Source: Dermatophagoides farinae (lineage: Eukaryota > Arthropoda > Arachnida > Sarcoptiformes > Pyroglyphidae). From it: DNA of 64,000 bases. The notes beneath the pieces are model-generated. The model worked only from the letters and a program-made list of their open reading frames with translations. It was not told the origin of the DNA and did no database searches. Within the stretch, counting starts at the first letter, position 1. The number at the start of each line of letters is the position of its first letter. This document shows positions 13,469 through 28,568 of the stretch, in pieces. The stretch spans positions 3,105,001 to 3,169,000 of the forward strand of contig NC_134679.1 of NCBI RefSeq assembly GCF_024713945.1, written 5' to 3'. A program made the translations under genes and the position numbers.

Positions 13469-14982
13469 TTGAATAATGTCAAATTGAATATGAAAAAAAA
13501 AATAAGAAGGGAATGGAATTGAGGTTTTATTTTCTTATTTTTTTGTTTAAAAACCCAACGATATTTTATTAAGAAAATGATAAAATTATCAAATGAATCT
13601 TCAATATTCGATACAATCGATTGTAATGTGGATTCAGAATTAGTATGCTTTTCTTTTTTATCGACCACATTTTTTTCCCATTAAATTGAAACGATCACTT
13701 GAAAAGAATTTGTTTGGAATTTCTTCTTCAACAAATTCAGGCATTCATTTTAGTCACCAGGAGAATCTGCACAAATAAATAAATGAAAAAAAAATTATAA
13801 ACAATTCATTTAAAAGTAATGTACAAAACGGAAATGATCAAAATAAAATTCACATCATTAATACCATGGTCAGTCAAAAAAAAAAAAAAATGATTTCTGA
13901 AATTAATGCACGAACCACTGTTAAAACTTTCTTCATAAAAGTGCAAATAAATAAGGACAAACAATTAGTTTTTTGTCCAAAAGTTAGAGAAATCCATCGA
14001 TTCAAAAGATTTTTTTTTTCAAAGATTGATTGATTGATTTTTGATCGATTCTATTCAGTCTATTTTTTTTTGCAATTACTTCAACTACTTTATAATCATT
14101 AGAAAAAAAAATTCGAATATAAATTCAATTCAACAACCCATTTATTTCATAGCTTTGGATGTGGTTATTAAATTCGTATCCAAGTTAATTGACCCGTTGT
14201 TGGATTGTATTATTCGGTTCGCTTGTTAAGCAAAACGCGTGTTTGCGTGCATGAATGATATAATGTGGTGTGGTTCCATCATCATCATCATCATCATTAT
14301 TATCATGGAATGATTTCGCCTCCTTGTCAGATCGGAACAGGATTCACAGTCCTGCCAGAAAAAAATACTCCAACAACAGGTATGTTATTTTAGAAAAGAA
14401 AAAAGAAAAAGATCAAAGACGGTGTTCCAGTAACTATTTTTGAATTTAGCTCAAGACAGCCCGTCGTCTGTCTCTGTCTGTGTATTTGTTTATTTGTTTG
14501 CGTGTGTGCGTGCAAGTGTGTGTGTCGATCCAAAACGATTGAATCGAAATGGAACACAAAGACTCTAACGACGATGACGTCCGCTTGTTCCATTTTGATT
14601 CAATCAAGCCCATATAAGTCCCATAATAAAAACAATAAGAGATTCTATGATGAAAAAAAGAGTTCCATTCATTCATGATATTTTCGGGTACACCTGGTTT
14701 CCATCATCATCATCATCAATATCATCATGGTTGTTGTAAGAAGAAAAAAATTGGCTAACATTATGAAGAGAAAACGGTTTCGAACTACAAACACGAGTTT
14801 CAAAATGCAAGGAAGAAAAAAAAATACACGAGCTACAACAACAAATGAAAGAGACCGAAAACAAGTCATCAACGATCCCCGAATAAACGAGAAAAAAGAA
14901 AAAACAAGAAACAACAGGTTGAATTTTTTTCGTTCTTCTGTTGTCTGGTTAGTTGTATATTGGTAACTTAGAAAGCAACCAC

Positions 14983-15014
<32 letters not shown>
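14983..15014. repeat. (CAT)n microsatellite
   Basis: About ten CAT units in a row. Similar trinucleotide tracts lie at about 19065-19086 and 21090-21119. Confidence 0.9.
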
Positions 15015-15015
<1 letters not shown>

Positions 15016-18000
15016 TATCGACATCCGAAAATATCGCACCACGCACTACGTACACATACAATTTCACTTTTAGGCTTTTATTTTGATTTAATCATTTCAT
15101 TCATTCAGTCATTCATTCAATGAGTGAAAGCGAAAGCATTTTTTCTTTTCTCTATCCAACAACAATCACCGTTATTCGGACAACTTTTTGTTGTTGTTGT
15201 TGTTCAAACTGGCTGACTCTTGTTTCTCAATGAAACTATCTATCCATCTTTCTCTTTTTCTCTCCAAGTATATATGTATGATCGGGTTTGTTTTTTTTTT
15301 TGAATTTCTAAAAATAAATCTCACACAGGCACCATAACAAAATGGGATGATGACAATTTCGATTGATGGCTTGCTTTTCCATTCATTTCGGACACCTGAA
15401 AAAGTTTTCAAACAACAACTTTCACTTTCTTCAATTTTGTTGTTGTTGTTGTTATTATTACTATTTGACTATCCACATCATCTTAATCATCTCCACCACC
15501 ACCACCACCACCACCGGCATCGAATCATTTGAAACGATATATTATGAAAGTCAAAAAATGAATGAATGAAAGAGAACGCGGAAATGAATCATTGTTTGTA
15601 GTATTTGGAAAATGATTTCGACTTTTTTTTTCGATGATGATAATAGCGATGATGATGAGAGAATGAATGTATCGATACTTTTAAAAAAAAGTTAAAGTGA
15701 AGGTGGTTCATCATCATCATCATCGAGTTTATATTGAGCCTAATTTATGAATGAATGAATGAATATGGCTCGAAATCGATTGAATGGAACAATATTATTG
15801 CTGTTATACTGTGGTACCATATTTATATATTTGAAAAGAAAAACATTTTACAATTCATAATTTGGATTTTTTTTTTTTTTGATCATCGTAAAAAAAAATT
15901 TATATCAATACACGTGTGGATTCGAAATCGATTTCAATCATGGTGGCTAGACAATTTTTTTTTCTCAGATAAAGATTGGATGCAAAAAAAAAATTGGAAT
16001 AATATTATCATCATTAACCAATTGTAAATAAAGTATAGAAAATTTGGTTATGTCAATAAATAAATAAAAAACACAGAAACATAGAAAATGACGACAATTA
16101 TATTTTGACGGGTTTTTTTTTGATCGATCGTTTGATTGGAATTGCAGTGAAAAAAAAGTAGAACAAATTATAAAACAAAGCTATGAAATAGTCTGTTAGT
16201 CACTTACAACGTAAATAAACAAAAAATATTCTGCTATATATATATATATAAATGGTGTGAATAAATTCCATATAAATAATGACAGAAGATGTTTGAAACA
16301 TGGCCAAATCAAACGTATTTATATTTTGCCCTATAATTGTAATAATATAGTATTAAGATACAAAAATAATCAAGTTTCATTCGAAATTAGTCACTTCTTA
16401 CATAAGAAAATTGTTTATATATATCATATTGTCTACAAAAAAAAAATCCTTGAATTTGTGATGAGATCAAGTAAAATAAATGAAAACTCTAAGATGAAGA
16501 AATTTTTATTCATTTTATTTGTATATATCGAATTTCCAATAAAATAATTCATTCATTTTGAAAAAATGAATGAATATCATTAATTGATAAAAATTAGATC
16601 AATTACATTGAATTTTGCATGCAAACAAAAAAACAAGTTTATCGAATAATATTGTTCAATGAAAAATAAGACAAAAAAATAAACAAGATTAAAGGTGTTC
16701 CAGTATATGGCATCAATCGAATCGATCAATAATATAAAGTGATTGAAATGATTCAATCAATTTTTTTTTATGTATACAATAAATTTTGATGCATGATTGT
16801 GGTATATTTGAATCTAAATTTAGCATCAATCAAACTATTAGATAGACAATTGACAATACAGACAATACACAGTAATCACAGATCGAAATTTTTTTTTCTA
16901 GAGTAATTGATGGCTTTGTTTCTATTTGGAATCAAAGAGTTAATCTTGCTTATCGTGAATAAGTAATAATAATAATATTCAGTGTGTAAAGATATGAAAA
17001 TCTAAATAAACAAACAACTTTCAGACAGTTTTTTTCGTGATTTTCTTCTGTTTAATCGTTAGTGACTTGCATTTATATATGTAGATTATGTTTTTTTTTT
17101 TTGGAATTCTGCCCAACTGTGAAATCAAATACAATAAGTAATCATTATTATGATCGATCAATTGATCCAGATTAATATAATGATGAGGGATTGAAGAACG
17201 GCGAAAAAACCAAAATCAGATATAAACTTGTCGCATAATCATATAAATTACGCCCAGATGAAAAAAAAACACGGTTAAAACCAAAAATACATCTGTATAT
17301 GAACCGAGAAATTCTACAACTAGCCACAATACAGTCAACGACCTATCAACTATGATATATCATAGGGCCATGATCACTATACACATATACATTATCATAA
17401 CACATATTCACCATCAATACCACACCTCTATAATACACAACACTATACATCGAATAAAATTTTTTTTTTCAAAGCATCCCTATGACTACCATCATCATAC
17501 CAAAGAAAAAAACTAACCTATCTACCACCATCATAATAGTTGGGCGCCATGTTTTTTTTGTTGCTTGTTAAACATACATATTTTTTTTACTCCCAAATGT
17601 TCTGGTTGAAGGGTTTCAGCAGTTTCGGTAAATATAAAACAACACATAACCTCCAACATATACCAACAACAACAACAGCAACAACAACAAAAAAAATGCA
17701 AACAATACAAAACAAAATCATAACCCTAGCCTGAATGTATGTCAATGTCCTCTATGTGCTAGGTCTAATCGCTTGTGATGATGATGATGTTTTCTGTCGC
17801 CTCGCCAAATCGTATTTTATTCTATGCCAAAATTCAGAAGCAAACAAGTCAAACCATCCTTCTTTTCGTTGTCGAAAGCCAGATAACAAAAAAAAAAAAA
17901 AATGAATGGACGCCATATAATAATGATAATGGTGATAAACCAGAAAAATTCTTTGTGAATGTGGTTGTATACAAAATACAGCTGTAGTTTTTCGTTTTGT

Positions 18001-21000
18001 TTCTTTTTTTCATTGGATTCTTTTTTCTTTTTTTTAAACGATAATCATGTTAAACACATGCGTATCACTCATCATCGAATGAATAACAACAACAAAGTTA
18101 CGTTTTCCAACAACCTACCAAAGAAAGCAAAAAAAAAAAAATTATGGCATTACAATCCAATGGCGCCCAGTTATAGTCTGGTTGGTTGGTTAGTTAGTTG
18201 GTGGATTCAATGTTTGTATGTATGTGTGTGTGTGTGTGTGTGGGTTATTGGTTGTATGGCGCCATCGGACAATGACCTCACTCAATACGTACATTCACAT
18301 GCATATACAGTTTTGGCTTCTAGAAAAAAAAATGCCTGACTGTATGAGTATGTTTGTGTGTGTGTTTATATACAATTTATATTATGAAGAATGTAATGTA
18401 ATGTAATGTAATTGCATCATCATCATCATCATCGATTCACTTGAAAAAAAATGATGAAGACTCTTTTTCTGTCGTTATTTCATCCAAGTAAAGAATTTGT
18501 GGATAAAGATGAGCAATTAATAAAAATCAAAACATTACACAACAAGGCAACAAGTGATTTGAGAAACCAAAATGAAAAACAGATGCAAACAGAACGCCCA
18601 TAATGTTTAAAAAAGATGGAGAGATAAAAAAAAAATTTTTTGGTATGAGGAAACCTAAAATTAAACAATAAACAATAAACAAAACAAAACAAAACAAAAC
18701 AAAAAAATCCTAATAAAACATAACGGTAAAAAAAATTGATTGCATTTAATTTATGGATAGATGTAATTATCAATGGAGAATTTCATCCACCATCATTTTA
18801 TATCACATGTAATACATAGAATATTGAATCAAACTCTAAAAAAAACGCAATGATTAACCATATGACAAAACAAAACAAAAATAAAATAAATTCAAAATAA
18901 TAACACTAATCCATAGAAAAAAAATGCCAAACATGAGAGAGAGAGAAAGAGTTGAGAATCGTAAACAAACAAACAAAAAATTAAAAACGAAAACATTTAA
19001 TCAACACTCTTGATCACACATTTATTGTAGGAAGAAATTATCGAGATATGAAAAATATTTTTAATGATGATGATGATGATGATGATTGGAATGATGATGT
19101 CCATCGTTCATATAATTACATCAATGATGAATCAATCGAAACAAAAGTAAAGTTTGAATTCAAATGAATAGAAAAAAACAGATAAAAATAATTTTTCATT
19201 ATTATTTTCAAATCCAAAAATTCTAGTAACATAATGAAAAGAAAATGAAAAATCTCATCATATTGAATTTCATTTCTTTTTTCCAAGAAATTTTGCTATA
19301 AACGGAATAGCTTTTTATAGTGAAGAATGAATCATAAAAAGTCTACAGAACATCTTTACATCTGAATTTGATAATTATATATATATACAGTTTAATAAGT
19401 ATATATATGTAAATAATCATTTGAAAACAAATGCAATTGAAAATAATTTATTCATTTATCATGGTCCTATTTATAATAATATAATATTTATCACATTCAA
19501 TCAATGTGATTGAAAAGTGTTAGTGTTAGTGCAGTATTCAACAATGGTGATAATTGATTATTGATTATTATTATATAAATTAAAATAGGAAACTTGACAC
19601 ATTTCCGATGTAAAAAAAAACAATAGTGTCGAGTATATGATAATGATGATGATGATGATGATGATAGAAAAATAGTGTCTAGAAAAGAGAGAGAGAAAAA
19701 AAAATTAAAACTTTACCATCAAACCATTAATTACACACACACACACACACAATGTACCAATGTGTTCGTGTATTATAATAGCAGTAGATAACATTTAAAA
19801 AAAAATCCGTTAACAGTAATTTTATAGCCAATCCCAAGAGGATTTAGTAAACAAAAAAAAAGTAAACACACGATGATATATCCGAATTGGAAAAAGTATA
19901 TTTATTCATTTGAATAAAAAGAAATAAATCTATCATTCATTGGAAAAAAAACCTGGTTATAAATATTGCTATTTTTAGTCTAATGAAAACGAAAGGTGAA
20001 AGATTACAATTACGAGAAAAAAAAATTTAAAAAAACACGTAAATCTCACCATTTCAGGTAAAGATGAAACTCATCATCACTTTCACTTTGGGATTCTACT
20101 TATTTTTTATTTTTTTTTGTTAGTCAATGTTTTAGCTAGATTTTTTCCAGATATTAATGAGATATGTTTACTACAACTTTGATTTTTAATTACCTGGTAT
20201 AATCAACACCATACTAATTCATTTGGGATTTTTCAATCAACTACAAGATCATCATCATAATAATCGAGATAATTTTAATGAGATAACGGATAGTATAACT
20301 TTTTTTCATAAAGAAAAAAAAACAATTTTCGAAATTTCAGTTATTTGAAGAATTGTAAATTTAGAAGGAAAAATCCCCCCACAAAAAAAGAAAAAAGTCG
20401 GAACGAAAAAAGCTTTTAAAAAAAATTTCATAAAATGCATGTTCTGTGTTTGACATAATCGACGGTAAATGCTGTTCAAGTGGTTGTAAATAGCAAAAAA
20501 AAAAAAAAAAAAAAAACAACAACAACAACAAACAACTAGCTAATCATCATAAAAAGGGTTATTATGGCCAGCATAATTTTTCTGACAAAAAAAAAACTCA
20601 AAAATAGGCCACACAGATATATAGGTTTACTTAATGATTGAAATGAATGACAATTTTTGTAAATCATATGGGCAAAGATAAATAAGAAATGGAAACAAAA
20701 GTGATGGCTCATATCGATATCCAATAGATAATCAATAAATAAACAATCGAGCTAATCAAACCAACACGCATTGACCTTGCCACATTTTTTACCAAAAAAG
20801 ATTCGAATGGAAAAAAAAGTTCATTTTAACCCTATCAGTGTATGTATCAAAAAAACAAATATCACTAACTCATTACATTAATTCATATCATGGAAAACAT
20901 GAAAATTAGTACTCCAATAAATATTGTTCAACATTTTATACATTGTTATACAAAGATGTTTTTTCTTGAGGGTAAACACGTAACTCGTGTTAAACACCAT

Positions 21001-24000
21001 CATCATCATAATCATAATCATTATCGTTATTATTTTCATCATTAGAATACATAATAACAAGCAATATATCCATTGAGTGGACTGAAATCGTCATCATCAT
21101 CATCATCATCATCATCATATGAACATCAAGCCATTGCAATTGTGTACGTAAAGAAAATTTAATTGGTCATCCGGTCACTGACCTGGTCAACTGGATAGTC
21201 AATAGCACCAAGTTTATACAGATCGAAAGTATTGAGAAAGAGAAACAAAAACAAGCACGAGCTCGTATCTCGTATAACGGACTCTCTCTCTCTCTCTGTC
21301 TCCCTTTTTTGCTCGTTATATTCTGAATGGTGATTTTTGTGCCACGAGCGTCCAATAAGATGATGGAACAAATGTTGCCCGTGTCCTGAAAAAGGCAAGT
21401 TTTTCATTTTCGTTTTTTTTCTGTTTTTTTTTCGTATTCGATATGCAAGAAAGTTGTCACGAAGAAAGACGTAAATATCAGATATTTTTCTATAATTTTT
21501 CAAGTATAGCGCGCGAACTTACAAATACAGTAATACGTTGGTTAAAAATGACAATTAGTTCCAAGATCGTTATCAAAAGAACAATTTGTAATGTAAATTA
21601 ATCAAAGCATATAGCTTGCTTAGGATATTTTTAAATACTTGGTCCAAAATTTTACCAGTTCTTTTTTTTATTTGAAATTTAAGCCATAAAAACAAAGGAA
21701 AGGGAAACCAAGCCTAAATTTTTCTGGGTCATCACGAAAAAGCGTTGGTGGTTTTAAATAAAGTTGGTCAAGGGTCAAATATGATTGTCCAGTAACAGTC
21801 TGAACGTTGAAAAAGGAAAAATAGGTTCCGATCATTGATGAATTGATTAAAGACGATACTTACTGAGCCTTTGGTCATCTGATCACATTAGATGAATCAA
21901 CAAACTGATCACAATGAAAAGATATCTCACGATTTATTGATAGTCCTGAGAGACTAGAGCCTTTTTTCATTTGAACGAACCTGTGTCTGACTGTTATATA
22001 GTTGACCTATGTTTGAATTACCTGTTGTCTGCTGTTGAGCAATGACCTTTGAACTAAACAACAAAACTACCGAATAACTTTTTTAGATCTACCCTAGACC
22101 ACAACCATCAACAATAATTCATTTTGATTCTAATGATTTGCATGACAGACAGTATGAGGCTAGACTATGTCCAGACTAAAAGAAAAAACCACAAAACCTT
22201 TTTGCATGAGAATCTAATCTATCTGTCATTTTGGTCAGATATTTGTCATCTTTTTTTCATTGACATTGATGATGACGATGATCAATTTTTGTCAGGTGAA
22301 TTATAATACATTATTATCATATTGCAAAGAATTATCATCATTATCGATCGATAGCTTGGCAATCGTTTGACCTTGCTCTAGGATTTAAGGTTATAGATCG
22401 AATTGTAAACAAATGTTGAATGATAAATCATAGCGAAAAGGTCGGTAACATCTTACCATATAAATAGAATCAAGAAAATTTTTACTCAGTGAAAAAAGGT
22501 CTTTTTCTAGGAATTTGATTAACATCAATTTTGAATACGGTCATTATCGAAACAAAAAAAAAATTTCCAGTGAAAAAAATTGAATTCCATCACTTCAATT
22601 TAAATATATTTTTTTTGTCACCATTTCATTTCGTGTTCCATATTTCCTGTTTTCGAATACTGGTTCGATGCATTTTTCTTTGCAAATCTTGGGCTATCTC
22701 AAACTCCGGCGAAACACACATCTGTCACATGTTGTCAGGCTAATAATTAAACATGGAAAAACGGACAAACTATTATTGAATAGGTAGATAGTCACAATGC
22801 ACACCTTAAGGATTTTTTTTCTTAGTCAAAAAAAAAAAAAAAATCAAACCGTACGTGCAAAAGTGTTTAAGGTATAAACAATTTTTTTTTGATTTCATTC
22901 ATTTAAAAATAAAAATTGTCAAAAAAAAAATTCAAATAAAAAAGGTTGAATGAACCCTCTTTCTCTCTCTCTCACACACACACACAGAAAACGACGGTGT
23001 AATAATCTTAAAGACCGCAAAAGAAGTGATCATCTTGAGATCCCACCATCATCTCAAAATAATCGTGTGTTGATTTGTGAATAGACCGGATGAATTTGTA
23101 TGGACCGTAAAATGTCCCGTTTGGTTCCCAGCTTTTTCTAGATCTCGTTCTTTGATTTTTTTTCCAGGGAAGGGGAGATTTTTTTTTTTTAAACATTCAT
23201 TGCTTGATTCATTCTATTGATTGGTCCTCAAGACCACCACCACCACCAACCATACAGCCAATACACAAGATCACTTGGTTTGTTCATCTGTTCACATTTG
23301 GTGAAAAGTTCGTTGACTTTCGTTTCATTGAGATTTTTTTTTTTCATTATGATTTTTTTTTTGCCATGTGCGCTCGTGTATCCAACCAAACCATTGGGCC
23401 GTCTTGTCTTTTACGACGATGGATGTTTTGATCGTCGAGGCATACACACAACACACAAGTTCACTCACCTCACTCTCTTTCTCTCTTTCTGACAATTTTT
23501 TGCTACATTTAAATCCACCACAAATGATCATAGTAGTATAGTATATATGATATATAATACAAATAATGTATTCGATTGGTAGTGGAATGAATAGATACAA
23601 TTGACGCCACGCGTGCATGTGTGTGTGTTATTGTTGTTATATAATTCGAATCGCATTTAATTTGTTTGTTTGTTTGGTTGGATGGTTGGTTGGTTGGTCA
23701 TTGCATAATATGCTGGTGTCCACTCAAAGTTCATCGACTGCATCATTCTTATAATCTATCTCTCTCTCTCTCTCTCTCGAACACACACATACACGAGAAA
23801 CAACCATGATGTTTTAGAGAAAGAGGTGGTTATGATGATGATGATGATGATTATAGTAAAGAAAAAAAACCACCCATTTGTTTTTAAAGAAAAAAAAAGT
23901 TTCTTCACCATCATCCTATGAACATTCTGATTTTATTCACATAACTAACCTATAGGTATATTCAAGTAAATATAATATATATATTAACATACGAACCTTT

Positions 24001-24786
24001 TTCAAATGATGCTATTTTGATGTTGGATTAAAATTTTTTCTTTCTTTTTTTTTAAAAAAAAACACTAAGTTTTTAAATCTATAGAATAGAATAACAAAAA
24101 TATCAAAAACAGCTGAAAATTATTCATTCATTCATTAAAATGACATCACATCACATCACATACACACACACACATATGTCTTGATGATTGACAGTTTTTT
24201 TCTCCTCATTAATTAGATAAGTTGAATTTTTTTTTCTGAAATTGAATAAAATTCACAATAAAATCACAATCAGAACATATCACTGATGTTTTTGTCGTTG
24301 TAGTTTATTCGATATTTTTTGATAATAAAATTTAAATAAAAATCGAAATATTCGATTGATCGAATGTAAACAACAAATTTAAGGCACACAGGCTACACAT
24401 CTAGAATTCATAATCTCAGAATTTTAAAGGATTTTTTTTTTGATGAATAAAATCACATATAGAATTTGGATGAAAAACAAAATCAAGACACAAACACAAA
24501 GAGGACACTTTGAATCTACAGGTGTTGTATCAATTAATTACAGATGGGATAGGAATTTTTTTAAATTCATTTAAATGAATAATAAGCACGCGGTAATTCT
24601 TTTTCTTATTACATTCACACACACACACACACAGACACCTGTGTAATTACACATCAAGAGAAACATTAACACGGGAAATAAAATATAAAAATGACGAAAA
24701 ATTTAAAATTCAAAAATGGTGACAAATAATTAAGAAGAAAACATTTTTTTAAAATTTCCATAAAATAAATTCTTGAATAATAATCA

Positions 24787-24787
<1 letters not shown>

Positions 24788-24823
<36 letters not shown>

Positions 24824-24824
24824 G
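24788..24824. repeat. (GTT)n microsatellite
   Basis: Twelve GTT units in a row, equivalent to (CAA)n on the other strand. Open frames through it give poly-Leu or poly-Gln and are not genes. Confidence 0.95.
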
Positions 24825-25733
24825 GTGATCATCAACAAAATAAAGAAACAAACAAAACGAATAATTTTCAAAAATGTAACATGGATGTATGCAACTTACG
24901 AATGCTCCAAACGAAATGAAGTGTTGTTGTTATTTTTCGTATATGATAGATCACAATCCATTGGAGAAAAAGAGGATCTGCGATTTTTTTTTTGTATGGA
25001 AAAAAAGAGATGTGAATGGAGTTTGCGCATAACGGTTTTTTCTTCGTAATACACACACACACTTGTATGTATGTAACCAAAAGAACAACGACTTTTCAAT
25101 CATATATAATAGTGATGATGACGGTGCAAACATCTTGGCCGATCAACCAGCCACTGCTTTTTTTGGCATAATATCAATGTGTTGAATGTCTATGATGTTT
25201 GATGTTTGGTTATTCCATCATCATCATCAATGATGATAATAATTATTGATATTACAGCATTTGGATAGAAATAGGATTTCATTTTCGATAAAATTGGATA
25301 GAATTGGTATGGTATTGATCTAAGAATCCATATTCAATGTTTAAATATATTGATTTGAACGATATTAAATTATAGAATTTGATTTGAAAATTGAAATGGA
25401 ATCTTATGTATTTGGAATAATTATAACCTCTCTCTCTCTCACTCTTGTATCGACGACGATCATTTCATTATTCGTTCAACTTTCTTTCTTTAAAATTCAT
25501 TTATTCGATATAAAAACAAGACAAAAAAGAAAAATCAAGAACAAGATCGACCACAATTGGTTGGTTGGTTGGTGGGCTGGTTAGTTGGTACCAATCAAAC
25601 AACTACATACACGCTACATCGACCTTTCAGTGGTCGGTCAATATCACCATTTTTTTTCGATATGCTTTTTTGGTGAAACAAACTTAGGGCGCCATTTCCT
25701 GTTTTTTACATATTACAGTGAGAGGAGGAAAGC

Positions 25734-25757
25734 GAGAGAGAGAGAGAGAGAGAGAGG
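25734..25757. repeat. (GA)n microsatellite
   Basis: About 12 GA units in a row, some 40 bp downstream of an ATGGCGCC octamer at 25688-25695 (minus strand). Confidence 0.95.
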
Positions 25758-28008
25758 GTACATGAACTTTGAGTGAAAACATTTGACGAATGGATTGAAC
25801 GACAAAGCGTCATTTCTATCATACAATCAACGATATATATCATCATGTATCCATATATCCAAAGAAGAAGAGTTGAAGCAATTTCCATTTAGTTTTTTCT
25901 TTCATTTGTTCAAGTGCATTCAACTCGATTCATATTTTAACAGTTCCATCTCTATTATTTTTTGAACATGCGTTATATATTATTGATTAATCATACAATG
26001 AAATCAATAATCATTGATTGAGGGATTTTTTTTGTTCTTCTTTTACTTCATTAGATCGAAATGGAATCGAATCATTAAATATTGAATTGGTGGCGAATAT
26101 ATCGTTGGCAACACAATAATAATCATATTATTGAAAAAAAAACATTGATAGAATGTTATTGCTCATTACAAGGTTATTGGACTTATATGATTCATTTATT
26201 TCATTGACAAGATAGTGAAATTTTTTTCAATAAAAAAAAAATTTGGTCCTAATATTTCACACATGGATCGTCCAATCAAATATTGAATAAATAAAGTGAA
26301 GAGAAAATTTATGAAAAAAAAGTTCATTGATTCTTACTAATAACACATTGTGTCATTGAACATTGAATGAAATTACATTCTGTTATGTGATTGACATTTT
26401 ACATATATGCAAATGTGTGTTTGGGTATAGGTGGTATAATCGGGTTTGATGGCGCCCAACTTTTATACAAACACACACACACACAAAAAAAACTATCAAC
26501 ATCAACCGATCCAGATGATAGATACATATGCATGAATGAATGACACATGTTTTACCAGCAACAACATTAACATTTTTTATCACACACATTCTCTCTTATT
26601 TTTTTTTTTTATTTTTTTTGGTTGTCACATTGCTGCTGCAGTGTTTTTTTCGTGGATGGGTTAGGTCGAAGGTGGGCTGATGATGTTATCTATTTTTTTC
26701 TGTTGATGTCATTGTCTTCAGAATAAAGTTGGTCGATCAGTTGGGTTGTTTTTTTTTTGTCTCTCATTCGCTTTGCTTTCGGTCAGTGTACGGTACATTA
26801 ACACAGCTTGTCATATACATGATCATCATCATCATCAAACACACCAACCCTTTTGATAAAGAAAAAAAGAACCATTGCTTAGATTCTTGAATCGCATATA
26901 CAAAATGGGCTATTTCGTTGTCGTATACAACCTGGTTGGGAAAAGGTCCACAACATCAATACACCATCATCGTTTGTTCATGACGCCGACGCCAAAATAT
27001 TCTTTGTTCGAAAAAATAAAGAAAAGAATTATATACAATGAATCAAAAATAGATACCTTTAAATACACGCATGACATTTACAACAATTGTATATCGATTG
27101 TAATGGATGAAGATGTTTGTGTGTGTGTGGGAGTGATGAAAGAATCCCAGCACTAGGCCTCCCCCCATCATTATATGAATCAATGATTCTGAATGTTAGC
27201 AGTGACTTTCTGTGATAATGATGATGATTTCTTTTTACTTTCATCAGTTCAATCCAATCCAAACTAAACAAAAAACAAGCCAACCTAATAAACAAGATAA
27301 TATGAAGGGTATTTATTTATCGGATTAAACCGATAAAAGATAAATCATCGAAATCTATTGAAAACAAAACAAAAGGTTATCTCACGTTGTTTTTCCACTT
27401 TTCATTATGAAAGAATTTTCTATGTTTAGTTTTTTCTTGTAATTTAATAAAGAAAATTATTGTTAGAATGAAAACTGTTGAGAATATAGGGAAAATGGAA
27501 TTTAGACACCCCAATATGTTGCATAGATAGTGATGTACTTAAAGTTATCTGCAATAATCATATCTTTAATAAATGGAAATTAAATGAATATATATAATAA
27601 CCAGCCACCAACCATCATCATCATCATCCATCGGACGATAACCTTGATTTTTGTCTCGTTCGTTTGCTTCATGTCTTAATACATACTCTCCTCTCATACA
27701 TCGTTCTTTGCTTTGGCCACTCTTGCCATTCAAGATTCATTGACATTATCATCCATTCGGTGCAATAAACCAATGGAAAAAAGCCAATGAACCTGCTGCT
27801 GGCTGCTGCTGCCGCTGCTGTGCTATTATATTGATATATTGCGGTTCTCAAATATATTTATTGTAGCTATTTCGCATCGATTTTCAGTGATGGTATTTTC
27901 ATTTTCTTTCTGACAAATGAAATTATAATAAAAGGTAAAGTGTGAATAATGATAATGTTGTACTGAATGACGAACTTAATGGTAATCATCATAAATCATA
28001 ATCACCCA

Positions 28009-28476
28009 TTATGCCCAAAATGGTTGATAAAGTGTTCGTGATTCAGCACATAATCGACTGCCTATATCTTCTTGCCAGATTAGATTCAAATATCGTCCAC
28101 GTACATTATCAGGCAGATTACGTAACAATTGTTTACGACGTTGACATGACCAACGATTAAAATCTTTTACCAATGGTAAATGATGGCCATTTATATTGAT
28201 CTCCATCTTTATGTTTGAATCAGTTTCGGATTTCGATTGTCGAAAATCTTTTTCCGTGTGTAATTCATCTATAATCAAATTAATGGCCGATTGAAGTTTT
28301 GCATCGTTTTGACAAATTTTCATATAATTTTCGTGTATTGATTCAGGTAGATTTTTCAACGATTCAAGCTGTTGATCGAAAGTCATCTCATTAAATTGAC
28401 GTGGCAATGGTAAACTATAGCCATCGATTTCGATCAATGGACCTTCATTGATGCATGAACAATTTGTATTTGACAT
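28009..28476 (-). CDS. Orphan repeat-module protein, 155 aa
   Basis: Single-exon frame. The start chosen is the ATG at 28476, because the open frame upstream begins only with TTG and this Met aligns with the paralogue at 28569-29252 (both begin Met, 4-5 residues, then C-x-C). No signal peptide or membrane segment is visible. Two copies of a ~40-residue module appear: GYSLPLPRQF...NLPESIHENY near residues 18-55 and GHHLPLVKDF...NLPDNVRGRYLN near 95-135. The pattern is [G/E][Y/H]-x-[L/M]-P-x-x-x-(D/E/x)-F, about 17 variable residues, then LP-x-x-[I/V]-R-x-x-Y-[L/M]. I do not recognise the family. The second module ends with NLIWQ, matching NMLWQ in the paralogue. Tandem same-strand arrangement with 92 bp between the genes points to local duplication. 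Confidence 0.65.
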   Translation of the reverse strand: MSNTNCSCINEGPLIEIDGYSLPLPRQFNEMTFDQQLESLKNLPESIHENYMKICQNDAKLQSAINLIIDELHTEKDFRQSKSETDSNIKMEININGHHLPLVKDFNRWSCQRRKQLLRNLPDNVRGRYLNLIWQEDIGSRLCAESRTLYQPFWA

Positions 28477-28568
28477 TTTGAATAAATAAATCAAGAATTA
28501 TTAGCCATTTCTTAATTTGCAGCATGTATTTATTCAATTTTTTTTATAAATTCAATTAGAAAAAAAAT

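Larger units (their letters stand above)
13469..28008. other. Gene desert rich in simple repeats
   Basis: About 14.5 kb in which I found no supportable gene, tRNA or transposon. Open frames are short and mostly encode poly-Phe, poly-Asp, poly-His or TH repeats from microsatellites. Tracts include (CAT)n at about 14983-15014, (GAT)n at about 19065-19086, A22 at 20495-20516, (ATC)n at about 21090-21119, (TC)n at 23759-23778, (GTT)n at 24788-24824, (GA)n at 25734-25757, and tandem TGTAA pentamers near 18391-18410. Six of the seven ATGGCGCC octamers in the window lie between 17.5 and 30.2 kb, five of them in this desert. Confidence 0.6.

Noticed and set aside
23008-23196. Minus-strand 62-codon frame with fairly balanced composition
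   Set aside because: Starts in a poly-Lys run; no domain, splice partner or homologous copy in the window.
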